From Homalodisca vitripennis (lineage: Eukaryota > Arthropoda > Insecta > Hemiptera > Cicadellidae), in assembly GCF_021130785.1 (NCBI RefSeq), contig NC_060214.1:47181001-47245000 (forward strand): a stretch of DNA of 64,000 nt. The letters run 5' to 3'. Under the pieces are notes generated by a model that was not told the origin of the DNA, made no database searches, and worked only from the letters and a program-made list of their open reading frames with translations. Position numbers and translations under genes: made by a program. Shown here piece after piece: positions 1 to 11,740 of the stretch (the stretch's first letter is position 1; each line of letters starts with the position of its first letter).

Positions 1-149
1 TTTCGAGTTCCGCAATAAACTCGAAACATTTCTAGTTTGTGGGGTGAACCCAATATTTTATTTTTCTTTCCGGTGGTGACTTTCAAGATATATTCAACAG
101 AATGGCAACGTGATATCCTCGTCCACTGTAAATTGTAAAAACCCCACTA

Positions 150-345
150 AAAACATTCATCAGTCGGTGATCACTGTTCGACTGAGATTGTTTATCACAA
201 AACATTCATCAGTCGGTGATCACTGTGCGACTGATATTGTTTATCACAAAACATTCTTCAGTCGTTGATCACTATTCGACTAAGATTGTTTATCACAAAA
301 CATTCATCAGTCGGTGATCACAGTGCGACTGAGATTGTTTATCAC
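150..345. repeat. 49-bp tandem repeat, four copies
   Basis: Four head-to-tail 49-bp units lie at 150-198, 199-247, 248-296 and 297-345. Each starts AAAACATTC and ends TTTATCAC and contains a CAGTCGGTGATCACTG-type core. Units differ by only a few substitutions, so the array is fairly young. The short open frames across it reflect the repeat and are not genes. Confidence 0.9.
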
Positions 346-744
346 AGCATTTTATGTTTCGAACCCAAACGCTTCCAACTTGTCAGGTGGCTTGACCGGT
401 CGAAACAATTTGACTCACGTTTCTATATGTGTGCGGCCGGCCTTATTTCCGTATCAGACAGCTTTCTGGTGCATTCACAATCAGTCGGCAAACCGTGAAA
501 CATTTGAACCCACGGTAATTTCGCGGTACTATGACTAAAATAGCGGCACCACTTACTATGGTTATTGCGTTCTTTAGCTTATTCCGTTTTATTTCAAGCT
601 AATAACAGTAATATATACTAATAATAAAGTATGCGAGGACTATAAAAATGGCGGCCTCTTATAATAAATGTACGGTAGTTATTGTTATACATTTGTAACT
701 AAAAATTAAGTTACATTTACATAAATTTTGTAACGAAGGCACTG

Positions 745-1340
745 ATAAATTGCTTGCTTTTGCATTTTGAACGCTCTGTGAAACTGGCTATTGGCGCTAG
801 CTCCCCACAACACTAAGCCGTAGATGAGGTGGGGATATACGAAACCGTAATACGCCGTCATCAGAACCTAAGGCAGTGTGTGGTTAAGGACCTCTGAACA
901 TAAACACCGGAGGACAATTTAGAGCATACATGATCTATGTGGACGATCCAAGTCAATCCCCTATCCAAGAATATTCCGAGGAACTTTGAACTATCGACTT
1001 CATCTAGCCAACCATCTAATAAGACGATTGGTCCATCGTTTTGATCTACCGATCGCAAAGCGAAAGTTAGAACATTTGATTTTGAGGAATTTGCTTTGAG
1101 ATTTACACTGTTGAACTGTTGAACACAATTATTTGTTCCTGAATTATTTTGGAATTGTTATTAAAGCAAAGTTGTTTGTCATCAGAATACTGTACGAGTC
1201 TCCCATGCTGCAGCGCTGACTATATCATTAACATAGATAAGAAAAAGAATTGAACTAAAGATTGATCCTTGAGGGATACCGTAACTAAGTTGAATCGGTT
1301 CAGAGAATTTATCTGTTATTTGGACAACTTAAAAATCGTT
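745..1340 (-). mobile_element. Decayed LINE fragment (reverse transcriptase C-terminal part)
   Basis: The minus strand encodes pieces such as KFLGIFLDRGLTW and [15 protein letters not shown]. They match, with changes, the part of reverse transcriptase after the YADD motif that is found in the LINE at 23,584-25,095. Flanking DNA also aligns, for example the CTCCCCACAACAC stretch near 800 with that near 24,205. Both ends are truncated and frameshifts are present. It is a dead copy of a relative of the two TTTGA-tailed LINEs. Confidence 0.75.
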
Positions 1341-3174
1341 TACTAAAGAATTAACTGGACAAATTCAAAATTTGGGGAGGAGGGCTCCGGACATCTTGGG
1401 CCCCCTCGCTGGCTAAGTCCTTGAAGCAGTTGTACAAATAAAGGTTTACGAGAATACAGGAAGACAGAGGACGAGCAGGTAGGAGGTGAGGGACACGCTC
1501 GTGCGCTTGCGAGTTGTCGACGAGGTGACCTCATTCTGGTTAGGTTTGAAAAGAGCCGCCGTCTTCTCTTTATCAATCTTTCAGTTCCCTATTCAGCAGC
1601 AATTGTAAAGTAATGACTGTGTCAACATCTTCATCTTTCTTACTATGAAGTTCTCTTTGCCGTTGGATATGATTTTATACCCCAAACCATACAAAGTAGA
1701 ATTTGGTTAAATATATATTTAAACTATATATGCTGTAGACTCTTATAAGGTTATTTCACAATTATATTAGTTCGCTATTTTCTGAAAAAGTACTTTTGAC
1801 AATTTAAAAGAGTGAAAACAAAACGCCAACACAATACATCACACAAGAGTTTTGCGCCTTTCTTTAGGTTCGTGTTATCAGTGTTGTCACCGTATGCTGG
1901 GAAGTAGACAGCTTTAAGGGGTTCTGATAAAATAATACCCTTTTCCCTAGACATTATTTAATGCGTTGGCAGACATCCAAATTGTAGTAAGTACATAAAG
2001 GTTGTGTGGATAAAATTAACCACACACAAAAATACATATGTATTAACTAAATGTTCTTATAAATCTACACTATGAAATAACATTTGATAATTTTTAGGAC
2101 GAAAATAAAGGTCACCAAACATTAAGAGAAGTACTGACTTCATAATTGATACTAAAAAATGTAACAAGCATAAATAATTAATAGGCTATAAGACAGTGGC
2201 AACATATTCATACCTTGTTTAAACAGTGTATTGGTATTTTATATTTGTGAAATAGGATTTTTAAGCACCACCGTTGAGTATTAACGTGTCCAAAATATAT
2301 TGCACACGAGTCTCATGGTGTGATATACTTTATTGCGGCGCTCGTACGTTTATTCATTCATTCAAAAAAATGTTGATTCCGCATTGATGCCTTGAATTAA
2401 ATGAACACGCAAGGGTTACTCTAGAGTTTTAGGAATTTGGTCGTTGGATCTGTAAGGAAGCCGACTACAAACTTAGCTATAACCGGGTTTGCCGTGGTTC
2501 GGAATCCAGGCCAAACTGAACAACACCCGTAATTGCCACTGCTTATAGGGATATAAACAACAATAATGCTTGTAGCAAACTTGCTAAGAAATTATCAATC
2601 TCGGTAAGTAACTAGTCACTCACTCATTATGCTCACCTCACTCACTTCCGCCGATATGAAGTTCATATGCCAACCCTCGTAGATGAGTAGATCCCAACTT
2701 ATCACCCCGGAGACCCGGGTTCGAATCTCATTTCGGGAATGCATTTACCACGTTCAGCATAAACGACTAATGCATTTTATCAATCCAGTTAGATTAACCT
2801 TAACTGTGGAATTATACGGTTACAGAGAAATATGTTTGCAATACATTAGCTAAAGCACAGGTTACGTAAGTAAAGTTAGTAAAGGCTGTAACATTGAAGC
2901 GCGTAACAAAAAAAAAACTGACTGAAATGAAGACTGATTCGAGCGTCCACTTGTTGGACTGACGGCATGTATATACGTTCCTGTTCGTTTCAGCCAGTCA
3001 TCAGTTTATTCTTCAGCCTATAACGCCACTTACTACACAATCAGTATCACTGCTGGCATTTTGGAAAAATTACACCCTGGTAGATCGTCTGTAGACAGGT
3101 TAGTGTAGTGTGATCTCATAACAAAATGACCTCAAAATGACCTTAGGATGCGAGGCGCATCTTATTTTCTACAG
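1341..3174. other. Intergenic, no gene seen; tRNA-promoter-like motifs
   Basis: No convincing ORF. A GC-richer patch at 1,370-1,560 contains a shadow ORF without family features. GTGGTTCGGAATCC near 2,493 and GGGTTCGAATC near 2,718 resemble RNA polymerase III box B. They could be remnants of tRNA-derived SINEs, but I cannot find a well-placed box A, so no SINE is called. Confidence 0.5.
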
Positions 3175-4373
3175 CAGCGGTTCTCAATATGGAAGCGCCC
3201 CCCCCTCCACCACCCCCGGGAAGGTGCCAGTTTTTTTAGAATAGTAGGACAGTGTTGGGGAACACGGTTTGCAAGCGATTCTCGTTAATGCTTACGTGTC
3301 AGTTTGTTTATTATTTGATTTTTGACATGTGCGTGGTTTGTTAGTAGTTTACTGCATTTTGTTGGACCAGAAAACATAAAAAGTGGAAGAGACCAGTTTT
3401 ATGTTGATGTAGTAGGCCTAAACATCATCGAAAATCACTGCAAAAGAAAATACTGTATAGTGATGAAAATACTAAATACGGATTTATTGTATTCACAAAA
3501 ACTGCTATTATTAACCCCAGCGAGTTATTTTGAGTAATAATGCCATGCTGCCTAGACGCTTGAAACTCTACTCTACTGGAAGTTTTCGGATGGAAAAAAG
3601 AAAGGTGTCGTTGAAGATACAGGTAACACTGCAAATAATCAACAAATTTAATGATCTTGTATCGCGGCATTTAGTATTAACTTTAAAAAATTTAATTGGA
3701 GAGTATCTTATATAAGTTAGAACAGAGAGCTTGCAATTTAAATTGACAAGAGATCCATTTAAAATTGGTGTGGATGTACGTCCTGACCACATTTACGGAC
3801 AGGCAATTGACATAAAATGTGATTCTCAAGCATTGGGGAAATTTAACCCATGGGTGTTGAAGACTTTTGGTTGAATTATCTTCCTGTTTAACCGCAAGTT
3901 GCTTTGGAAGCTAAAATTTGTCGATACAATTTTATTTTACTCTGGAGTCTGAATTTTCAAATTTGGCTTATCTAAAGTCAACATTTCGAGCAGAATTGGA
4001 CGTCGAAACAACCAAATATTTAAGAAATTTTAAAAAAACAAACAGTGCCAACCTTCACACTAAATTACAAAGTGAGTGATATTATTGTCAATTACCTTTT
4101 CTAGATATCATTACAATTTTTTCCTTCTGCGTTTTGTTGATGTATTTAGAAAGATTTACTACCGACAATAAGTATACGTACGCAAGAACTGTTATTCAAA
4201 AGGTATTTTAGGTAATATGTTTCGTAGAAAATGCATCAAATATTTAATTTTAGAACTTACAAGCCTAACCTACAAATTGAAACTTGTGTTGGTCATTATA
4301 TAAGGTGCTTATGGTCGAGGGGGGGGGGCGTGACCAAATGTCCGTATTCTAAAGGAGGCACGAAGACTGAAAG
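3175..4373 (+). mobile_element. hAT transposon, non-autonomous/decayed (ZBED-like)
   Basis: The left end begins CAGCGGTTCTCAA, a typical hAT terminal sequence, followed by the C-rich tract common in ZBED-type hAT elements. The 8 bases before it (TTCTACAG, 3,167-3,174) recur at 4,374-4,381, which fits an 8-bp target-site duplication. The G-rich tract near 4,320 mirrors the left C-rich tract. The right terminal repeat is badly decayed, so the right boundary rests on the duplication. Decayed transposase coding DNA lies inside. Confidence 0.55.
3540..4060 (+). pseudogene. Decayed hAT (SCAND3/ZBED5-like) transposase remnant
   Basis: Read in shifting frames, the DNA gives pieces resembling the C-terminal third of SCAND3/ZBED5-type hAT transposases: a piece with LTRDPFK near 3,745, then VEDFWLNYLP near 3,860, then EFSNLAYLKSTFRAELDVE near 3,950-4,005. 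The last corresponds to the conserved GFS.L..LK.KYR.RL.VE block of the family. At least two frameshifts and several stops separate the pieces, so no protein can be made. It sits inside the hAT element whose 8-bp duplication flanks 3,175-4,373. Confidence 0.5.
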
Positions 4374-4381
4374 TTCTACAG

Positions 4382-4989
4382 ATACATCAAATTGTAACAA
4401 TTGCTGGCCTTATAAGAAAATTCCAAAAGTTTCAAACTTACAAATGTTCTTTACAGCTGGTGCTGTAGAATGTTAGCGCCTTCAAAAAGTTTGATACCAC
4501 TTGAACGTACGAGAGCAATCTCATCCTCTCGGAGGCGATCTCTCCGTGCGCTGAGAGCATTTCGTGATGCATCTACTGTGAATGGCGACTGCAGTAATGA
4601 AATATGAAATAAAATCGACAGCATTGTCAGCTCCTTGACAGCTGTGCTAGAAAGCGGCCGAATGGTACAACTAACTGAAGATGATTGGCGGGAACTACAA
4701 CAGCTGACTAGAAAGTAAAGTCAACATGAGAGAAAGGTGCTTAACCTATACGGCACCACCAGTACATCAAGTGCCGTTGCTTAGTCATCCTGTAGGAGTG
4801 CCGTAGTGACTGCCTCGTTCGATTATTGCGAGGTTGTGGAGGGGGGAAGGGAGGAAGGGGGCAAACAATGAATTCAGCTAAGTGCGAAAGAGGTTTTGGG
4901 CTACGTTGCGAGCTGGTGGCATTCTGAGCGCAAATTAAGAAAAACCCAATACATTTTCATTAAAAGAGCTAAATGACTATTATTCCACC
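4382..4989. other. Intergenic, nothing recognised
   Basis: This is unique-looking DNA of moderate GC with a purine-rich tract near 4,840-4,865. Short open frames have no family features. Confidence 0.4.
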
Positions 4990-5580
4990 ACGGGCTGTGG
5001 AGGAAACATAAGTATGGATAAGCTTAATTTCTTCAACAAAAATAGTCACGCATGTATCAATTCTCCTTTCGCCCTTGAGTCTGTGTATGAGCGAAATGTA
5101 AAAGAGCTTATGAATGGCATTACAAGTACTGCTTTTGGTATAGATCCATTGCTATGGTGAGAGGCTTAAGCCCTTTTTGTGCTGCAGCGCATCTAATCAA
5201 TGTATCTCTGAATACTGGAAGGTTTCCTTCATTATGGAAGCAGAGCGTAGTGATTCCTCGTCCAAAGACTAACAATCCTACTTCAATTTCTCAGTTTCGA
5301 CCAATATCCATCCTTCCGGTCATTTCTAAAATACTAGAGAGGGTTGTGCTAGAACAGATGGTCAGCTACTTGGAATCCGAGGAGTTACTAGCTGAAGCAC
5401 AAACTTGTTTTTAGACGGGGATTTAGCACATGCTCCGCGCTTCTCAGTGCTACTGATGATCTGCTTTCTGCAAAAGATAAGGGGGATCAGAGCTTGGTTA
5501 CTTCTTTGGACTTTTCGCAAGCTTTCGACTCGGTTAACTTCGAGTTGTTAGCAAAGTTTAGATTTTATCATTTTTATGAC
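4990..5580 (+). mobile_element. LINE fragment (reverse transcriptase N-terminal part)
   Basis: The plus strand encodes the start of a non-LTR reverse transcriptase: FGIDPLLW near 5,140, then HLINVSLNTGRFPSLWK, then SQFRPISILPVISKILERV at about 5,290-5,350. After a frameshift near 5,410 it continues as SLDFSQAFDSVNFELL at about 5,500-5,545. These correspond to the motifs leading to and including the D-x-SxAFD block. The copy stops before the YADD motif. It is truncated at both ends and inactive. Confidence 0.75.
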
Positions 5581-5887
5581 TACTATACTTCAAAGATGTT
5601 ACATACTTGACTGTCTGTTGTGCAACAAGATTATGAATTATTTTAATGTCCTATAATAATTTACCCACCAAAGCATTTACTTAATGTTTGTTGTAACAGA
5701 TTGTAAATAAAATATAGTTAAAGAAAAGAAATATTAAGTTGGTTTGAGAGTGTTATAACCAATCAGCTGATATAAACTTGGTTAGTGCCTGAGCAACACG
5801 TGCATTTTAGTAATCAGCTGTTTTAAACTAAACATAAACACTTCCATAAGATTTGTTTATAACATTGGAACTTTGGAAGCCTGTGGG

Positions 5888-6182
5888 CAAGGACGTAGCT
5901 AGCAAGAAGTTCCAAGGAGTCCGGACCTCCTAAAATTTTAAATTTTTTCAATTTCTTATTTAGCAACCGAGTATTATTAATTAAATGATTCAGTATTACT
6001 GACATGTACTGCTGAAAGATCGTTCTCAACATTGAAACGGGTCAAGACCATTTTAAGGAACAAAATGGGTAAAGAGCGGTTGACTGCACTTGGCCTACTT
6101 TTTCTCCACTACGGGAAAATATCAGTCGTCTTGACACCCCTCTCCCCCCCCCCCAAAAAAAAAAATCCTGACTACGTCCTTG
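5888..6182 (+). mobile_element. Internally deleted hAT element with 8-bp target duplication
   Basis: Ends are inverted repeats of CAAGGACGTAG (5,888-5,898 and 6,172-6,182). The element is flanked on both sides by CCTGTGGG (5,880-5,887 and 6,183-6,190), an exact 8-bp duplication as hAT transposases make. At about 5,995-6,110 it keeps the end of a transposase, including AERSFSTLKRVKT and MGKERLTALGLL, which is the hATC dimerisation domain. The first catalytic parts are gone, so it is a 295-bp deletion derivative. A diverged relative lies at 10,335-10,575. Confidence 0.85.
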
Positions 6183-6190
6183 CCTGTGGG

Positions 6191-7150
6191 GCGGAAACCT
6201 ATTATAGTCGGGCGCATTTCAAATCCACAAAAGGGCACATCTTGAGTGTAAAAGCTTTCAATTAATACCAAATATGAACGTAAATAATGGCGTCAGACAC
6301 CTAATATCGTACAAAATTTAATATTGTAGATACAATAAGTAACAAACTGTGAGCAAATTCATCGTTTAAAAAATCACAACTCTAAAAAAATCCCTCCTAA
6401 TTAGATTATTTTCATTTTAAAATGTCAATTACCATTATGTCAACAAGAAGGTTGCTAAATAGATTAGCTCCAGCTGATGTCGAAGATGTCGATTAAACGT
6501 TTTCACAGCATGTAACGTTATGCTAGTAATGTTTCACACAATCTTGTGCTACACATATGAAGATAACCAAGTGTCTTGTATTGCGTAATATTTCTCTGAA
6601 ACTAAAAGTCTGTTGTTTTATAAATAAAAATTGGCGGCAAAATTAAAATTTCTAAGTTTCTAAAGCCATTTCAACATGAACTGATGTTGCCTAATATTAC
6701 AACAATACGGTTTTTTTATTTCCTCCACATCTATCACAATTATTTTTATGCTGTGCACAAACTAAGCGCGGTCAGGATTGCCAAATATTACGAACGAAAA
6801 ATATTATTGAAAATATTACGACGAGATTGTCACCACAATAGATTATGTTATTGATGTAAAATTAATATGATATTGTATTTTTTGACTGCACATCAGGCGC
6901 AGTTTCGCCAAAGAAATTAAATGGAAACTTGGCTTTATTAGAGACGAAGATAGGACTATAAAGTCCTCTCTTCCGCTTAACCTTAAAAAAGGGAGTAATA
7001 AAAAAACATACTGGCATTTTCAAAATACCTGTTTCCAATTATGAACCAAATGTCCAATAAAGTAAATCGCCGTTGAGTTATTAAATTATTATAATTAATA
7101 AAAATTATTAGACACAGCCCTATTATGCTGTGTATAATATATCACAGTTA
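6191..7150. other. Intergenic, nothing recognised
   Basis: AT-rich DNA with no ORF of note, no tandem array and no recognised transposon end. Confidence 0.4.
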
Positions 7151-7179
7151 GTAATTCACTAAAGTATTGGAACTTATCA

Positions 7180-7570
7180 GGTTACAGTTTCTATTGCAGT
7201 TGGGAAATGACAAATTGAAAAGGACGTCATCGGATGCGGACAACAAAGAGAAGATCGGGGTCGACGCATCAAGGACTATTGGCGCAGCGGAGCTCGGCGC
7301 GGGACTGCAGCAGTCCTGTTGTAGACATGTATTGTTATGTCTATATTTCTAGCAATTTGCGGACAGTAACACTTTCACGGCTGCAGAGGAGACAGGAGAG
7401 CAGAGAGTGACAGCAATTGCCGCTCACAAAAAGTGGGCTTTCGACGCCATTTCGGATTAGGCCAGAGCTAGACACAGCGTCCGTCCGTCCGCTCTCACTG
7501 GCGCTTTCCTCGTAAACGGCGCAAAGAATCGCGTCGAGTTTTTGCGACCGGCCAATAAAAGGATGACGCT
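7180..7570. promoter_or_regulatory. GC/CpG-rich island, possible promoter or element end
   Basis: A sharp block of GC- and CpG-rich DNA in otherwise AT-rich surroundings, with CG dinucleotides in GGTCGACGC, GGCGCGGG, AACGGCGC and GCGTCGAG contexts. Near the right edge a CCAAT box in GGCCAATAAAAGG (7,551-7,563) overlaps a TATA-like ATAAAAGG. This could be the promoter or first exon of a gene extending outside what I can read, or the end of an unrecognised mobile element. No coding region can be tied to it. Confidence 0.25.
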
Positions 7571-7599
7571 TTCTGAGAACAAAAACTCATAATGAACTA

Positions 7600-10320
7600 C
7601 CACACCCTGATCCTAACCTAGAGTCCTAAAGGCTATTATATGGCCTATTATACAAGGGAAAGTCATAAATATTGCCCAGCTAATTATTGCCATTATTGTT
7701 GAAAGTGAAAGATCTGTGTAAGGACCCTTCATCAGCCCATGTTGGTATCTTAGATGAATATATTTTCTCTAGAAATGCCTATTAGTTCAAAAAGTATGTT
7801 TCTTATTTTTAGACAGCGTATTGTACCCTTAAGGACACTTACCTCCCATTAACACACCACATCGATATAGGTTCTCTTTAATTATTTTACCTAGTCCCAT
7901 AATTAGTAATATTGAGTATAAGACAGGTACGAGAATCTGTTAGAGTTTTGGATAGGTTGCTTAACTCTTCACAAACATCAAACTTTGCAAGTATTTAAAC
8001 TAAATGATTTCCTATTATGCTCTCTACCTTTTTAAAATTTCCCTACTAAAAGGTATTTACAGCTACGTCTAATTTTATTCCCTGACTTCTTGGACATCGT
8101 GTCAAGATCATCCATAGTCATCATTGTGCTCCTAATTATTTCCCTTAGATACAAAGTCCCAAAATTAATTAGCTACGAAGTAATATATTTTAAACCTTAC
8201 TCGCTAAATACAATGAAGATCTTCTCTAGTAAATACAAATACTGATTTTACATTACGCTGTTTTAGAACAACATTATCTAAATTCGTAACTCGATAAAAC
8301 TAAGGAAACGTCTGTCTGCCTTACTTCTTGGGCAGCTATCAAGAGAAAGAAGGAGGCTATGTCATCCTATCTATAATGTCTTAGTTATAAAACTACCGAA
8401 TCGCTTCTAATTGTACATAACCATTACTATATAAAATTACAGTTACAAATAATTTATTCATTATATTCTTTTTTCTTCTTCTATTTATAATACAATTTTT
8501 ACTTAAAACTTAAACTTATTGCGTAAATGAAATAAAATGCCATTGTAAATTATTTCAGATCCTACCTAGCAAATGTAATTATAAAAGTGTTATTTATTCT
8601 AAGGTTATTTTTTACATACTCTTACATTATTTTTATTTAAAATGTATCATTATGAACTTTTACATTGTAAATTTGAAACATTATATATGTTTTCATTGTA
8701 CAGAAAGTAAGCGACTCTTCAAAATCAGCAAAACATAACGAGTTCTACTTTTTATTCATTGTATCGTTATGGCCCTAGAGCATTTTACAAAATAAATATC
8801 GGATAATATGTATTACAAATTAATAGTTAAAAGTAAAGTTACAGAACCTCAAGTTATAATACTTTGTGGCAAAATGGGAAAATGAGGTAAAACACATTTT
8901 AACAAGACATACGAACAAACCGTAACTATTTTCTACATTTAATACATAAACAAGGTTCAAAATTCCGTATCATGGCTAAAAACTTAATAGCTGAACTCTT
9001 CATAGTTCAATCAGTTTCAGTTAAAGTCGTCAGGGTGCAGCACAGGCACGAAGGTAATCAAAATGGTGGGTACCATAATTGTTATGCTGTCGGGCCACTT
9101 TACCCGACGTGCAATCTCTTAAAGACGTAGAGCGTCGGTCCATTTGGCCCGACGTGGCAGCTAACGTGTTAATCACAGCATTTAAAAAGAGAATTGCAAA
9201 GTAACAGATTTGTTTGCCGCAAATAAAGACTCAACGTTTTGAAATCAGAAACTTCCGTTCTCAGAACTGTCCTTTTCAGATGGGCAATCTTTATAATTTT
9301 TTAAATAATAATTAGTCCACAACAAAGTTTAAAAGCTAGTTAAGTTGGATTCAGTTTTGATTTTTTTCTGGGCGTTTAAAAAACCTCTCTAAGCATCTGT
9401 TTAAAAGGAAATCAGATTTATTTCTGTCTGCATGCACGATAACTGTCGAATGAGGTGAGCTAGGGCATTGAAATGGGGGGTGACTCTCTCTCTATTACAT
9501 ATACATCGGGACTGAACATGGTACACACCGGTCAATTTGAAGTCTAAATGTCTGTCTTGTAAAAAGTGACTTTGGTTACATTTGTTTTAAAGGGTTAGTA
9601 CGTTGGGAACTAGAAAAACGGAACAAAAAAATTTATAAACAAAGTATATTGTAAAGGTTAGTGATATGAAATTATTCATTACTTATCAACACTTGTAATA
9701 AACTTATAATAATTTGTTTGATTGCTTGGTTACATATGAGTATACTGCTATGATGGATCTTATGGGTTAGCAAGGTTCTTCTACCACTTTTACTTTCGAT
9801 ATAAGGGCAGTCAGTAGTTGTGCAACTTCAACAAAATTTACACCTTCTATGTTAACTAATCGAAAGTTATGATGTATACAAACAAAGGCAGAAATCAGCT
9901 GTTTTCATCAACTGATAGAAAAGACGTCCCTATACGCTCAGATATTAAACTTTGTAGTAAATTTGTTTAAAAATATGAATACATTTAAGGCTAAAAGCTT
10001 GGATTTTAAATTAATAATTATTGTAACGTTTATTTTGCTCTTCTTATGTATATAAACAGCCACAAACCGGGTTTAATTGCGCTTGATAAACCTTGAAAAT
10101 TAACAGAAAGTGCAATATTCATTGACAAATATCTATCATATATCTGATTACAGAAGGTATTCCCTCAGGGTAACGGCATTATTCTAAACTTATGCAAACT
10201 CTAATATACGAATATAAGAGTGTTTATTATGTAAAATAACCACATTATAGCACTGTTTTTCGTTCCAAGTTATGTTTTAAATTTCAAGATTCTATGTCTT
10301 CATTAACTTAGTTTAAAGTC
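7600..10320. other. Intergenic AT-rich stretch, nothing coding
   Basis: No ORF above background and no coding similarity seen. The only structured item is the pair of GTCGG/CCGAC hairpins at 9,089-9,155, listed separately. Confidence 0.45.
9089..9155. repeat. Two tandem GTCGG...CCGAC hairpin units
   Basis: GTCGGGCCACTTTACCCGAC (9,089-9,108) and CGTCGGTCCATTTGGCCCGACG (near 9,132-9,153) are two short imperfect palindromes about 45 bases apart. Each has the form GTCGG-loop-CCGAC followed by GTG. Their GC content stands out from the surroundings. They may be internal repeats of a transposon end, but I cannot assign a family. Confidence 0.5.
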
Positions 10321-10334
10321 GATAGTGTACTTAT

Positions 10335-10575
10335 GGAAAAATCTTTTTTTTTTGGGGGGGGGGGGGGCAGACAACTGATATTTTCCCGTAGTAGACAGAG
10401 AGTAAGCCCCATTTTGTTCCTTAAAAAGTTCTTGACCAGTTTTTTTTGAGAAGGACCTTTAAGCAGTACATTTCAGTAATACTAAATTATTTAAATAATA
10501 ATAATCCTTTCCTAAAAAGGTAATTAAAAGAATGGAAAATTGGGTAGGGGAGTCTGAACCCCTTGGACAGTAAAA
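10335..10575 (-). mobile_element. Second copy of the internally deleted hAT family
   Basis: The reverse complement matches the 5,888-6,182 element segment by segment: AGTATTACTGA.ATGTACTGCT, GGTCAAGA..TTTTAAGGAACAAAATGG, CTACGGGAAAATATCAG, then a C run followed by an A run. The terminal repeats are no longer clear, and the hATC reading frame is more decayed than in the first copy. Confidence 0.65.
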
Positions 10576-10747
10576 CGCCCATAAAGGTTTAGCTTGTTGT
10601 GAAGATAACATTGTAGTTTAAGCTAAAATTTACAATACATAAGCAATTAGACGATTATTTTCCTTTTTCATGAATATTAATTAATATAGTTTCGAAAATA
10701 TTAAATAGAAGCTTTATACAAACACATTAAACACTACACTGAATAGA

Positions 10748-10750
<3 letters not shown>

Positions 10751-10813
<63 letters not shown>

Positions 10814-10826
10814 TATATTATAATAT
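10751..10826. repeat. (TA)n microsatellite
   Basis: An almost pure TA run of about 70 bases, directly followed by a mariner-type terminal repeat whose target dinucleotide is also TA. Confidence 0.9.
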
Positions 10827-10827
10827 A

Positions 10828-11636
10828 CAGGGTGTATATTATGTCTGGAAACACCCAAATATATCCTTTAATAATTTAAATATAAATTTGAAACCTCTTA
10901 CAATCGTGATAGAGATTGGGCATCTACTTTTTGGAACAATGTTTTGTTATGTCACACCAACGTTGGACGTCCTGCCGAGGGTATCGTGAATATTCTTAAT
11001 GGAAGCCTATACCTTGTGATACATAATTTTAAAGGTAATAGCTTACTGAATTGAATGCCACAAACCGCATCTCAAAGGAATTATTCTATCAGAAAATAGA
11101 GCATTTTTAGTATTGAAAATTTACTGATGTTCAACAATGTAATTCTAACATGGTTCTTGCCACAAAATGTGTTACACTAATTTTTTAGTATTTTTTAAAT
11201 GTTCAATTAAAATAAAATAAACAATTTATTTTTAAGCTGGTTTCATTAGTACAAATTTACCAGTTTTTATTACAATGAATAAAACTTATGAGTCACTTTC
11301 TCTGATTACTTATGAATCTGTACTTGGTGTTTTCCAGTCAGCAGGAAGGTTTAAAGAGACAAAGGTCACTAGCCTATGAGAAACATTATTGTGTTATTAA
11401 TCATCTGGTCTACAGGTTTCAGTTTGTTGAGCGTGGAGCTTCCACTAGACAGGTCTAAGCTTGGGAATTACAAATGGACAAAGGTCATATCATTCCTGTC
11501 GAGTTAATCAGTGTCTCTGAAGCATTGCTGTCAACAAGTTATCTAATTACAGTAGTTCAGTTTTTATTTGGCATTTTAATGGAATTGTCTGAAAGAGAAC
11601 GAATTACTCTGTTGATGATGCGAGGACCAGTAGATG
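10828..11636 (+). mobile_element. Truncated mariner-like element (5' part)
   Basis: It starts with ACAGGGTGTATATTATGTC directly after TA dinucleotides, like the ends of insect mariner elements. At about 11,579-11,630 the plus strand reads MELSERERITLLMMRG, which resembles the N-terminus of the transposase family also present at 44.5-45.7 kb. The DDE region and right terminal repeat are absent. The copy stops where homology to the outer end of arm B begins (about 11,637). Confidence 0.45.
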
Positions 11637-11740
11637 CCCTTACAATGATATATTACATATATTATTAGTCTTGAATACATATTCAAGACTATTAATTTCT
11701 ATCATTTCTAACCTATCTAACATTCTATCATTTCTATTAA

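Noticed and set aside
265..538. Two overlapping ORFs over the start of the window
   Set aside because: They run through the 49-bp tandem repeat, have repeat-derived sequence and no domain features.
2673..2745. Possible tRNA gene around a GGGTTCGAATC box B
   Set aside because: No matching acceptor stem, anticodon arm or box A at tRNA spacing.
7167..7352. ORF in the CpG-rich island
   Set aside because: GC-rich DNA carries fewer stops by chance. There are no recognisable domains and no supporting splice or homology evidence.
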